In this document: piece by piece, positions 28,813-36,167 of the stretch
Layout of the letters: each line of letters opens with the position of its first letter
How positions within the stretch are numbered: the stretch's first letter is position 1
Source of the DNA: a virus
Virus record (IMG/VR): IMGVR_UViG_3300044627_002218
Location: 1-36,167 of that record
Strand: one strand, 5' to 3'
DNA length: 36,167 nucleotides
Notes under the pieces: model-generated
Database searches by the model: none
What the model saw: the letters and a program-made list of their open reading frames with translations, nothing else
What the model was told of the DNA's origin: nothing
Made by a program: the position numbers and the translations under genes

Positions 28813-31137
28813 TTATTCTTGGTAAATGCTCAAACTCTTGAGATCCAATGCTGCGCCATTTAGATAGGTTATTTTCTTGATCACGCCATTGTAAAAATTA
28901 AGACCTGCTGCTGCGGTGGATGCGCCTTTGTATCCAATGGAGAAGAAACAAGCACCACATATTCCGAATTGTGTTCTGTCAATTGTGATGCCTTCTGTGT
29001 TGCTTCCGTTGATTGAGGCACATACACCCATGATCGAATCACTAAAATTAAAGTAACTCAATGCAATAATTGAATTTTTGACTGTATTAAGATTTATATC
29101 GGAACCAAAATTATAAGAAATGCCATTGTTGTGTGATATAAATCTATAACCACACATGCCCATTACACGCTCAACTGCAAACCCACTGGTGCTTCCGGGT
29201 GCGTAGTTAATGGAAAACAGAGTTCTTACATTTCCTTGTGTATGTGATGTATTTTCTTGCAAAGAATTATCAACAAGAGTCAAGAATGTTCCGCTTGTTA
29301 CTGAGAACCAAGAAGAGAAAGAGGCACCATCCATGAACAATCTGTCGGGGCTTCTTGTAACTGAAGAACCAACAGTTTTGATGTAAGAAGAATCTGTAGT
29401 TTGATTTTCTAATTGAATATCTGCAACTAAAATTCCTGTACCTTCATAACCCGCTGCATTAAAGCCCACACTATAATTTGTAAAATTATTTGTAACATAT
29501 ATTCTAATACTATTACTAAAAGCTTCTTTATTAGTATAAGTAAATGTAATTTTTTTCCAATCATCGGGATAAGATGTAATTTTTCCTACAGGTGTTGGAA
29601 TTGCTGCAAAACGGGCATCAATGTCAAATTTGTTTTCTGCTAAATCACATGTAATGGTACACGCTTGATTTACCATTTGTATGGCCAAATACAGTGGTCT
29701 TTCTAACCTATAATTTTTAGCCCAAATTGAAATTGTTGAAGATTGTCCGACTATTCCAAGTGGTTGAGGAAAAAAGTCAGGATTAGAAGAAATATAATGT
29801 TGTATGTTTCCTGAACCAATTGGGGTTAAGCGAAGAACATTATTTTCTCCAAATAAATCTGTTCCATTGCAAGATCCCGTGATAACATCTAAAGATGAGG
29901 GACTAGTTGATTGCCAAAAACTTCCAGAATCATAAAAAGTTTCCAAAGAAGGCAATAGATTTGAAGAACTCCCTTCAACCAACAGACCTGCCAGATCTCC
30001 ATTGCTTCCATTCGAATTCAAATAATAAGCAACCCTTGGAATATTTTGTTGTACATACGTCAATCCCGCATCATTTAAATATGATGCACTGCTTCCACGA
30101 AGGAATGTCAAGTAGTTTGTAAAATCAGCAGGCAACAATCTAAAATCAAATGTGATGCCAGTCAAATTTCCCGTAACTGGTGTCAAAGCAAGTTGTTTCC
30201 AGCCTTGATTGGTTTTTATGTAAAGATTGTTATCATCCCAACAAAGTACACCAGCAGCACCTTCTACGAAAGGATCCACAATCGTTTGAGGTTGTTCGAT
30301 TCTTATTACTTTATTTTTAACATTCAAGGAATCCAAACCATCATCTAATTCAAGAAGACCCTGCACTTTTGTTTTTGTTGTAGAATCATTTCCAATTACT
30401 GTGGTATTTGCGCCCAAACCAATACTTGAATCTCCAATTACAATTTGATTTGCTTGGCTTCTTGATAATGGTCTAGTATTTCTACCAATAAAAATGCCGC
30501 GATTGCATGCGTCTAAAGTTATTCCTTCACTTCCATAATTTTTTCCAGCATTTTCCCCAATTGCAATATTAAAACTTCCAACAGTCAAGCCATTCAAACT
30601 TTGAGTACCCAATCCAATGTTATTGTTTCCTCCTATAGAGGATTGTAAACTTTCAATACCAATAGCAATATTTTGGCCTACGCTTGATGTGTTTGATGTT
30701 AAACTTGTGGAAGAACCCATTACTAAATTATCTTTGCCAACAGATTTGAGCGTAACGTTACCGCTATTTCCCGAAAGAACAACGTCATTAGCAAAACTCT
30801 GAATTGCAGTAAAAGTTTGTCCAACATTTGTTTTAGCCACATTTGTTAAACTTAACGACAGGGTGTTTCCAGAAGTTTGTACCAAAAGATTGCTATCACC
30901 AGACAGTGCAACGGTTCCTCGTAAATTATTGATGCTTGACACAAAATTGGTCATACCAATGTTTATTGTGTTTCCAGAATTTTGAACAACAACGCCATTA
31001 TTTCCAGACAAACCTACGGCTCCAACCAATCCATTAAGCGCAGAAACGTTTGCTGGTATACTTACGGAAATTGATCCATCAATAACCTGTACTATATTGG
31101 GTGGATTTGTTGTTACTGTGATCTGTGGATTGCTCAT
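28813..31137 (-). CDS. Large tail-fibre protein
   Basis: 774 residues. The N-terminus holds repeated beta motifs (LNGLVGAVGLSG, VQNSGNTINI, then LRGTVALSG, VQTSGNTLSL). Residues about 140-250 resemble YadA-head-like repeats of trimeric adhesins (NIAIGIESL, NIGLGTQSL, NIAIGENAG, IFIGRN, IVIGDSS). After about 330 comes a carbohydrate-binding-like pattern (LTFLRGSSASYLNDAGL, PRVAYY, GLLVEGSSSNLL) and a C-terminal LamG-like domain (FSSWFSVTSGTFLTLVD), the same order as in the plus-strand 17599-19155 protein. AAAGG precedes the ATG. It is the largest fibre protein of the window and a prime candidate for receptor contact. Confidence 0.88.
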   Translation of the reverse strand: MSNPQITVTTNPPNIVQVIDGSISVSIPANVSALNGLVGAVGLSGNNGVVVQNSGNTINIGMTNFVSSINNLRGTVALSGDSNLLVQTSGNTLSLSLTNVAKTNVGQTFTAIQSFANDVVLSGNSGNVTLKSVGKDNLVMGSSTSLTSNTSSVGQNIAIGIESLQSSIGGNNNIGLGTQSLNGLTVGSFNIAIGENAGKNYGSEGITLDACNRGIFIGRNTRPLSRSQANQIVIGDSSIGLGANTTVIGNDSTTKTKVQGLLELDDGLDSLNVKNKVIRIEQPQTIVDPFVEGAAGVLCWDDNNLYIKTNQGWKQLALTPVTGNLTGITFDFRLLPADFTNYLTFLRGSSASYLNDAGLTYVQQNIPRVAYYLNSNGSNGDLAGLLVEGSSSNLLPSLETFYDSGSFWQSTSPSSLDVITGSCNGTDLFGENNVLRLTPIGSGNIQHYISSNPDFFPQPLGIVGQSSTISIWAKNYRLERPLYLAIQMVNQACTITCDLAENKFDIDARFAAIPTPVGKITSYPDDWKKITFTYTNKEAFSNSIRIYVTNNFTNYSVGFNAAGYEGTGILVADIQLENQTTDSSYIKTVGSSVTRSPDRLFMDGASFSSWFSVTSGTFLTLVDNSLQENTSHTQGNVRTLFSINYAPGSTSGFAVERVMGMCGYRFISHNNGISYNFGSDINLNTVKNSIIALSYFNFSDSIMGVCASINGSNTEGITIDRTQFGICGACFFSIGYKGASTAAAGLNFYNGVIKKITYLNGAALDLKSLSIYQE

Positions 31138-31138
31138 A

Positions 31139-31528
31139 TTATACCTTTGTTACATCTGGAAGAACATTTATATTTCCGCTAATAAGGGTTTCAATGTCTC
31201 CATTGCTTTTTTGTTCTTGAATGTCATAAAAAACTTTTGTATATGGTGGAAAATTTTCTGTATGCGAAGATCCAACACAAACAACAACATTTCCAACTGC
31301 ATTTGCAGAAATACCACCACAAATTCCATTTGGAATTGTCAAGACACTTCCGGTGGTCACTCCAGTTGTATAGGAAGCAAACAATTTTGCTGGAGCATAG
31401 CCATTGCGAACTTGCATTCGCAAAGTAGATCCATTGAAATCATAAGATCCGCCGGATGAATCCCGGACGAACATCGTCCATCGAAGGGTGTCCCCTCTTA
31501 TTACGCTAGAATCATAAGAATCTGCCAT
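31139..31528 (-). CDS. Small baseplate or fibre-adaptor-like protein
   Basis: 129 residues. The pattern IRGDTLRWTMFVRDSSG, then FNGSTLRMQVRNG and a C-terminal NINVLPDV, resembles small phage proteins with a BppU-N-terminal-like immunoglobulin fold that sit beside fibre genes. The assignment is tentative. A perfect TATAAATA late box ends eight bases before the ATG and no Shine-Dalgarno is seen, so the predicted leader is about 3 nt. It leads the late transcript of the large fibre proteins, and its stop is 2 bp from the next ATG. Confidence 0.65.
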   Translation of the reverse strand: MADSYDSSVIRGDTLRWTMFVRDSSGGSYDFNGSTLRMQVRNGYAPAKLFASYTTGVTTGSVLTIPNGICGGISANAVGNVVVCVGSSHTENFPPYTKVFYDIQEQKSNGDIETLISGNINVLPDVTKV

Positions 31529-31536
31529 TACAAAAT

Positions 31537-31544
31537 TATTTATA
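31537..31544 (-). promoter_or_regulatory. Late promoter TATAAATA
   Basis: A perfect late box on the minus strand upstream of ATG 31528, separated by eight bases. It drives the main fibre block (31528 leftward). Confidence 0.75.
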
Positions 31545-31555
31545 CTGGCAAAAAC

Positions 31556-32773
31556 TTATAATTTAACGGTCTCTGCTTCTGGGCTCACCTTCAAAGTAGT
31601 CTTATTGGTTTCCTTGGCAATTTTTTCAGCCCACTGCTTTTGCTGCTGTTCCAAGTTCATTTGGAACTGCTGAAATGCCTTACTGTAGATGTTCATGTTG
31701 TTTTGAACTCTTTCACGATGCTCCGCTGGTAGATAAGGCTCGTTTAGGAGCTTTTGGCAGCATTGCATTCCCAACTGGGGCATTCCTGCATAGAAAGCCG
31801 TGGTTCCGATCTCGTCAAAGATGCCCCACAGATAATTGGCATTGTCAACGAATAGAATGTCATTCTGTGGAACTGGAATATGAGCGCCTAGGTGTGCGAT
31901 CAAGAAAGCATTCCTTGGACGATTGTACTTTCTGTAGATGCAGGATAGATGGTATAGTGGCTCTACACGGTTTGGTGCAGATTCAAACGCCATCATGAAT
32001 GCATCGGCAATCTGTTCGACTGGCTTTCCTTGGAACTCCCGGCACATTCCTACACGCATCCAAGAGAAGAATACTTCTTCGTGCCAACCACCCTGTTCGA
32101 TTCTCTTGAGATATTCCTTTTCCGCAATCTCAAACATTCTTGCATCAAAGGCAGACTGTGCTGCATAGAATTGCTTGCGAGGCTGATTTGGATCCTTCTC
32201 CAAATATCCTTTGAGAATGTAATAATCCTTGGTATACTTCTCAATATCATTCGACACAGACCGTGAACGACAACCTTCTGTTCGAACTTCCCATGCATAG
32301 TCACCTTCAAGTTTGCCAACATTCATTGGCTGCTCGCAGATGGCATACTCATGCAGAGGCTCTTCGTACCACCACTTCTTCTTGCCCAAGTTGAATATCT
32401 GGGCACGGAGCCACTTGAACTCTCCACGCTTGATCTGGACTACATAACCGTCAAGATTGTCATCAAACTTATCGACAGGAAGAGTTCCCGTGATAAAGTC
32501 ATCAGCATCGATCATCAGAGCCCATTTAGTCTTGCCCATGCAAAGTTCAAGAGCCTTTGAGCGATTGGTTCCAAAATCAGACCATTCGTGGTCGTGGATC
32601 TCACCGGGAATACCCTTTTCATCAAAGAACTTCTTGATGATCTCCTTGGTATTGTCCGTTGATCCGGTATCACAGATTACATAGTAATCAATGAAAGGTG
32701 CGCATGAAGCCAAGCAACGCTCAATGTTTGGGGCTTCGTTCTTTACGATCATACTCAAAGTCAACTTGTGCAT
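31556..32773 (-). CDS. Family 2 glycosyltransferase
   Basis: 405 residues from ATG 32773, preceded by AAGGA seven bases upstream; the alternative ATG at 32779 overlaps that site. Residues 1-110 are a GT-A domain: LSMIVKNEAPNIERCL, ICDTGSTDNT, and the metal-binding MIDADD (Asp89-Asp92). The C-terminal part (about 190-370) looks helical and TPR-like (KQFYAAQSAFDARMFEIAEKEY in parts). It transfers a sugar from a nucleotide donor. The target may be phage DNA, a virion glycoprotein or host envelope sugars; the sequence does not say. It lies between the fibre block and regA. Confidence 0.88.
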   Translation of the reverse strand: MHKLTLSMIVKNEAPNIERCLASCAPFIDYYVICDTGSTDNTKEIIKKFFDEKGIPGEIHDHEWSDFGTNRSKALELCMGKTKWALMIDADDFITGTLPVDKFDDNLDGYVVQIKRGEFKWLRAQIFNLGKKKWWYEEPLHEYAICEQPMNVGKLEGDYAWEVRTEGCRSRSVSNDIEKYTKDYYILKGYLEKDPNQPRKQFYAAQSAFDARMFEIAEKEYLKRIEQGGWHEEVFFSWMRVGMCREFQGKPVEQIADAFMMAFESAPNRVEPLYHLSCIYRKYNRPRNAFLIAHLGAHIPVPQNDILFVDNANYLWGIFDEIGTTAFYAGMPQLGMQCCQKLLNEPYLPAEHRERVQNNMNIYSKAFQQFQMNLEQQQKQWAEKIAKETNKTTLKVSPEAETVKL

Positions 32774-32781
32774 ATTCATCC

Positions 32782-33207
32782 TTATGTATTGAAAAACTTA
32801 CGAAGAGATCCAGGATTGAACTTGGGAATCAATTCCCATTGTTCTTTCTCTGTATATTTAATTATCTTTAAACCAGATAGGGGCATTCGGTCTTTTACTT
32901 TTTCTTTGTCAACAATTTCCAGAAGTTCCCATTCTTCCAGCAATTTTATGATTGCATTTCTTCTCTTGATGTCTTCTTCCGAGACATTTGATGGAAGTCC
33001 ATCCAAAGCAAAAAGTTCTTTGAAATGGGCAACAATGTAACATTCATTCTTGTGAATCAGGTGGCAAGATTGGTACAATACTTTCTTGCCTTTTGGTGAC
33101 ACGCCGATCCGTGACAAAGTTTCACGAACAACCATGAAATCTTCTGGGTCGAATAAAGTTACATGAACGCCTACATTATTGAATATTTTATCGGATACAT
33201 CTGACAT
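32782..33207 (-). CDS. regA: RegA translational repressor
   Basis: 141 residues from ATG 33207 (GTG at 33219 is also in frame, but GGAG sits better for the ATG). Strong match in pattern to T4 RegA: FDPEDFMVVRETLSRIGV, KVLYQSCHLIHKNE, YIVAHFKELFALDG, the helix EEDIKRRNAIIKLLEEW and the C-terminal KEQWELIPKF. RegA binds the start region of early phage mRNAs and blocks their translation. Its place after gp62 is the same as in T4. Leaderless early messages (see findings) would offer a start region of unusual shape for it. Confidence 0.95.
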   Translation of the reverse strand: MSDVSDKIFNNVGVHVTLFDPEDFMVVRETLSRIGVSPKGKKVLYQSCHLIHKNECYIVAHFKELFALDGLPSNVSEEDIKRRNAIIKLLEEWELLEIVDKEKVKDRMPLSGLKIIKYTEKEQWELIPKFNPGSLRKFFNT

Positions 33208-33221
33208 AACTGCTTTCACTC

Positions 33222-33605
33222 CTACTTACCAGTTCCACCTTTGTTTAGATATGCTTTTAAATTGTCTATATCTGTTGTACTAAGGATATTTAGTACTTCT
33301 CTGGCTTTCATGTCGTTGTATCCAAAAACCTCTTTAATTACCGTAATATTTTCTTCGGTATCCTTGCGTATCCAATGAGAGAAACGCTTCTTTTTTCTTA
33401 CGGATAGTCTGTAAAAATCAAACTGGGATTTGGAATCAAGCCACGGGTGACAATTCATCTCGTTTGCATGAAACAATGTATCTGGAAAGTATGACAAGCA
33501 TTTATTGACGACAAAGGCTGGATAAAGACGAACATCCTTTTCGTCCTTGTCCAGCAGCGCTTTCTTGTCGTGATTTATGCTGTTCAAAAAGTCTTTTAAT
33601 TCCAT
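33222..33605 (-). CDS. 62: Clamp loader small subunit (T4 gp62)
   Basis: 127 residues. gp62 joins gp44 to load the gp45 clamp. Landmarks are FVVNKCLSYFPDTLFHANEMN, QFDFYRLSVRKKKRFSHW and the helix KEVFGYNDMKAREVLNIL (given in parts). It is shorter than T4 gp62 (187). Its ATG overlaps the gp44 stop (TGATG), indicating coupled translation as in T4. Confidence 0.9.
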   Translation of the reverse strand: MELKDFLNSINHDKKALLDKDEKDVRLYPAFVVNKCLSYFPDTLFHANEMNCHPWLDSKSQFDFYRLSVRKKKRFSHWIRKDTEENITVIKEVFGYNDMKAREVLNILSTTDIDNLKAYLNKGGTGK

Positions 33606-34549
33606 CAGTTAAACTCACAATCCATCATGATCTGTACGATCAATGCCATTGTATTGATTTCTTGGTCTGATGCAAAAGCTGCTTTGTATTGATACTCAGC
33701 AACAATTAAAATTGCTTGTGGAACTGAATTTGGTTTCAAGACTGTATATAGTTCCGTATAAAGTCGCTTGAAAAACTCTGTCGTATTCAGATCCAGATTC
33801 TGTACAACCCACTTTCTGCATGAAGTAAAGTCCTTGTTCTTCATGAATCCAATGAGTTCCTTGTACGATTCACTGCTGCCTTGAGCAAGAATGCCAACAT
33901 CAATCTTTCCAGAACTTGAATACTTCTGGAGTTCATTGATGATTCTTCGCATGTCAGGAAAATGCTTCTTGACAAGATTGACCAAGACCGCTTTTTCATA
34001 TGGAACCTTTTCCGTTGTCAGAATATGTTCCACACGACCAAGCATTGCAGATGCAATTTGTGCTTTTTCTGCATTGGGAATCGTGAAATCAATCCCAGTA
34101 CATCTGGAATGCAAAGGTTCAATGACGCGATTCTTGTAATTGCAAGTCAGTATGAATCGGCAGTTCTTGTGGAATTCCTCTATGGCTCCACGCAATGCTG
34201 GCTGAATTGACTGAGGATTTGCATAGTCAAACTCATCAAGCACTACTATCTTGTGATTTCCATTCAGCGATACTGTTGATGCGTATTGACGAATCTTGGT
34301 TCTCAGCGTATCAATTCCATTTTCTTCCGAGCAGTTGATGAGAATGTATTCTGAACCAACATCCTTTGCCAAGGCACGGGCAACCGTAGTCTTGCCCGTG
34401 CCTGCCTTTCCATAAAGAAGCATGTTGGGAACAGATCCCTCTTTTACCATTCCCTCAAAGATCTTTTTTAGATCTATTGGAAGAATGCAATCAGACAGCG
34501 TTTGTGGGCGGTATGATTCCACCCACAACATATCACGTATATCAGTCAC
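33605..34549 (-). CDS. 44: Clamp loader large subunit (T4 gp44)
   Basis: 314 residues, AAA+ ATPase that opens and loads the gp45 clamp. Walker A is GKAGTGKT (47-54), Walker B is VVLDEFD (102-108), sensor 1 is LTCNYKNR (134-141), and the SRC motif (148-150) carries the arginine finger. The N-terminal VESYRPQTLSDCILP is typical. The start is GTG at 34549 with AAGGGA upstream; an ATG seven codons later is less likely. It directly follows gp45 with a 2-bp gap. Confidence 0.96.
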   Translation of the reverse strand: MTDIRDMLWVESYRPQTLSDCILPIDLKKIFEGMVKEGSVPNMLLYGKAGTGKTTVARALAKDVGSEYILINCSEENGIDTLRTKIRQYASTVSLNGNHKIVVLDEFDYANPQSIQPALRGAIEEFHKNCRFILTCNYKNRVIEPLHSRCTGIDFTIPNAEKAQIASAMLGRVEHILTTEKVPYEKAVLVNLVKKHFPDMRRIINELQKYSSSGKIDVGILAQGSSESYKELIGFMKNKDFTSCRKWVVQNLDLNTTEFFKRLYTELYTVLKPNSVPQAILIVAEYQYKAAFASDQEINTMALIVQIMMDCEFN

Positions 34550-34551
34550 TT

Positions 34552-35223
34552 TTATCCCTTGTTGATTGCGATGTAATAAGTAATGTCTTGGGAACTGTGT
34601 GTGAACCTAGAAACCACGGTATCCGTGACTTCTACTTTATAGGAACCTGGAAGGAACTTAATCTCGTTGATTGAGATGTTTCCTTCATAATCAGGACCAC
34701 TATAGTTTTCCTCAACCACAATTTCAAAACTATCGGATGTGCTGTTGGAGGAATCATCGACAGTAAGGCGAATCTGACCGTCACCAGCAATGATCTTCAG
34801 ATCACTGACCTGAAGGATGCTAGCAGCCTTCATCACTTCACTAAGATCCTGCTCATCAAGATTGAATGAGAAGAGAACTTCAGGCATGTTGATGTCCTTG
34901 GTAGGAACGGTCAACAGAGATTTCTCTGCGTAATAATACTTTACGCTTGAACGCCCGTTGGAGATGTCAACATGCGTGTCATGGAACTCAAGATCGGGAT
35001 TGTTGAACATGCTGACCACACCTAGGAACTTGTTGAGATCCCAGATGGAAATTTCGGTGTCAAAGTCCTCCTGAACAGTGGCTTTGACATAGATGTTGCT
35101 TCCTGCCGAACGAGTCTTCAGTACATTCCCAGGTTTGATGAGAATATTTGAATTGATGGAGGAAAAGTTTTTTAGAATGTTAAATGTTTCTTTGCTCAAA
35201 CGCATTTTTGTCACAGTACTCAT
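34552..35223 (-). CDS. 45: Sliding clamp (T4 gp45)
   Basis: 223 residues, close to T4 gp45 (228). It forms a ring that tethers gp43 to DNA and, in T4, also activates late transcription through gp33/gp55. Landmarks: MRLSKETFNILKNFSSINSNI, KPGNVLKTRS, FDTEISIWDLNKFLGVVSMF and the C-terminal SSQDITYYIA (in parts). AAAGGAT precedes the ATG. The presence of gp45 together with TATAAATA boxes fits a T4-like clamp-dependent late transcription system; the late sigma factor is not in this window. Confidence 0.95.
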   Translation of the reverse strand: MSTVTKMRLSKETFNILKNFSSINSNILIKPGNVLKTRSAGSNIYVKATVQEDFDTEISIWDLNKFLGVVSMFNNPDLEFHDTHVDISNGRSSVKYYYAEKSLLTVPTKDINMPEVLFSFNLDEQDLSEVMKAASILQVSDLKIIAGDGQIRLTVDDSSNSTSDSFEIVVEENYSGPDYEGNISINEIKFLPGSYKVEVTDTVVSRFTHSSQDITYYIAINKG

Positions 35224-35240
35224 ATAGATCCTTTTGTAGA

Positions 35241-35393
35241 TTATTCTTCGTCACGACGATACATCATATCATTCACCTGCTGCTTGCTTTCATGGCGATT
35301 GCCCCGCTTCTGCCTTTTCTCTTGCTTGCGGCTCAATCCGTTTTTCTTATTCTTGCGGCGATTAGTGAATTTCTCAAAACTCTCTTCATTCAT
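35241..35393 (-). CDS. Small, very basic protein (50 aa)
   Basis: The ATG is 35391-35393 and TAA 35241-35243. The sequence starts MNEESFEKFTNRRKNKKNG and is rich in Lys, Arg, Asn and Gln (about one third basic). No known family is recognised. A TTGATT/TATAAT promoter with 16-bp spacing ends six bases before the ATG, so it would lead the transcript of gp45, gp44, gp62 and regA. AGGAG lies 13 bases upstream and overlaps the promoter spacer, so it would not be in that transcript. Small basic proteins near gp45 occur in T4-like phages; an RNA- or DNA-binding role is inferred. Confidence 0.72.
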   Translation of the reverse strand: MNEESFEKFTNRRKNKKNGLSRKQEKRQKRGNRHESKQQVNDMMYRRDEE

Positions 35394-35399
35394 GGCTAT

Positions 35400-35427
35400 A
35401 TTATAACTCCTACTTTTTGCAAATCAA
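35400..35427 (-). promoter_or_regulatory. Sigma70-like promoter of the gp45 unit
   Basis: TTGATT (35422-35427), a 16-bp spacer and TATAAT (35400-35405) on the minus strand, six bases before ATG 35393. It overlaps the stop of the upstream gene. Confidence 0.68.
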
Positions 35428-35708
35428 GTTTCAATCCATTGAGAACCATCTGGATCCTCAAACCAAATATAAAATTTTCCATTTGTCGATCCCCACATTT
35501 GACCAACTTTTGGATTCAATGGTGGATCGCTGGATTGAACTATTTCTGTAGAACCAGTAAATTTCCAATTAAGGGGTGCTTGAAAGGGGGTCTTTTGTGT
35601 TTCGGTTGTGCACTGATACATCTTTCCTTGATATATCACTACATCCCCATTGGAATAGGTAATGGGTTTCCCGGAAGCGTTCTTTAATTGAAAGTTTCCT
35701 TTGAACAT
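35424..35708 (-). CDS. Small carbohydrate-binding-like or fibre-type protein
   Basis: 94 residues. The first half (YSNGDVVIYQGKMYQC ... NWKF) recalls the small chitin-binding type fold with G-D-V-V and Y-x-C. The second half (KVGQMWGSTNGKFYIWFEDPDGSQWIE) resembles the GDRW...DGNGSQWVQ module of the fibre protein at 26677-28794. A perfect TATAAATA box ends seven bases before the ATG, so it is a late gene placed between two early ones. A virion or adhesion role is likely. Confidence 0.72.
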   Translation of the reverse strand: MFKGNFQLKNASGKPITYSNGDVVIYQGKMYQCTTETQKTPFQAPLNWKFTGSTEIVQSSDPPLNPKVGQMWGSTNGKFYIWFEDPDGSQWIET

Positions 35709-35715
35709 TCAATAA

Positions 35716-35723
35716 TATTTATA
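35716..35723 (-). promoter_or_regulatory. Late promoter TATAAATA
   Basis: A perfect late box overlapping the gp46 stop codon, seven bases before ATG 35708. Predicted leader is about 2 nt. Confidence 0.72.
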
Positions 35724-36167
35724 CTTGAGCCTTGATTCTTGAGAAGTTGTTCTTCTTCTCAAATTGCATCTGTTGGTCGAACTTGTCAGTCAGCGCATCT
35801 GCCTTGTGGCTGATGATGAAGATCGAACATTTGCTTTTCATCTTGTTCAACAATTTTAAGAAAGACTCTGTTCCAGTCGAATCCAAGGAGGAGTCAAGAA
35901 TTTCATCAAAGATCAGCAAATTGCAATTCAGACTGTTCTTCATCTTTGCAATCTCTCTCCAAGTCAGGAGAATGGCCAGATCGATACGCTGTTTCTCTCC
36001 CTCAGAGAAAGAGGAATATGAGAATGCATCTCTGTATCGTGACTTGATTGTTTCCTTGAACTCCTCATCGATGTTGAAGTCAACATAGAGATTAAGTTTT
36101 CCGAGGAACTTGTTGACGAGTCCATTGATGATGGGAACATAATGTTTGATGATACGACTCTTAAGCC
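35719..36167 (-). CDS. 46: Recombination ATPase gp46, C-terminal part
   Basis: About 149 residues reach from the right window edge to the stop at 35719-35721; the N-terminus is outside. The ABC signature FSEGEKQR is followed by IDLAILLTWREI, then Walker B NLLIFDEILDSSLD and the His switch FIISHK. This is the SbcC/Rad50-type C-lobe. gp46 with gp47 resects DNA ends for recombination-dependent replication. An ATG within this part (35943) is not the gene start. The gene order 46, small genes, 45, 44, 62, regA is that of T4. Confidence 0.93.
   Translation of the reverse strand, partial: LKSRIIKHYVPIINGLVNKFLGKLNLYVDFNIDEEFKETIKSRYRDAFSYSSFSEGEKQRIDLAILLTWREIAKMKNSLNCNLLIFDEILDSSLDSTGTESFLKLLNKMKSKCSIFIISHKADALTDKFDQQMQFEKKNNFSRIKAQV

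Overview
The window is a 36 kb piece of a tailed-phage genome of the T4 superfamily (myovirus). The main evidence is an almost complete T4-type replication set on the minus strand: recombination ATPase gp46 (cut by the right edge), sliding clamp gp45, clamp loader gp44/gp62, translational repressor RegA, family B DNA polymerase gp43, recombinase UvsX, helicase gp41 and primase gp61. It also carries nucleotide genes common in aquatic phages: class II ribonucleotide reductase, ThyX, dUTPase and a DUF1599-like protein. The host cannot be named. A circularly permuted tmRNA, known from Alphaproteobacteria and some Betaproteobacteria and Cyanobacteria, and the many near-leaderless gene starts would suit an alphaproteobacterial or similar aquatic host. 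That is inference.

Layout from left to right. 1-3424 (minus): three low-complexity, Ala/Gly/Pro-rich proteins that look virion-associated; the first runs off the left edge in an RPTETP repeat. 3465-4260 (plus): an HNH endonuclease and an FmdB-type zinc-ribbon protein. 4257-6504 (minus): a RuvC-like resolvase, a structured element, the permuted tmRNA with its own late promoter and terminator, an unknown 203-aa protein, tRNA-Tyr, tRNA-Thr, an HNH protein and tRNA-Asn. 6510-16197 (minus): NrdJ, ThyX, gp61, gp41, UvsX, gp43 and small companions. 16292-19155 (plus): a late island with a GAF-like membrane protein, a holin-like protein, a small lipoprotein and a tail-fibre-like protein. 19152-31528 (minus): dUTPase, then a large adhesin/fibre region with a duplicated four-gene cassette (PKD/BspA-LRR proteins), two collagen-like proteins and a large fibre protein. 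31556-36167 (minus): a glycosyltransferase, RegA, gp62, gp44, gp45, two small proteins and gp46.

Two promoter classes can be read by eye. One is sigma70-like, with -35 and -10 boxes 16 bp apart. The other is a T4-like late box (TATAAATA, CATAAATA or CTAAATA). In both classes the box usually sits so close to the ATG that transcription should begin at, or within a few bases of, the start codon. Many downstream cistrons instead carry clear Shine-Dalgarno sequences or overlap the previous stop. This split, and the phage-encoded permuted tmRNA expressed from a late promoter, are the most interesting features.

The replication genes form the T4-type replisome and its regulator. NrdJ, ThyX and dUTPase feed it with dNTPs. 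The tRNAs and tmRNA would support late translation and rescue stalled ribosomes. The fibre region supplies receptor-binding diversity.
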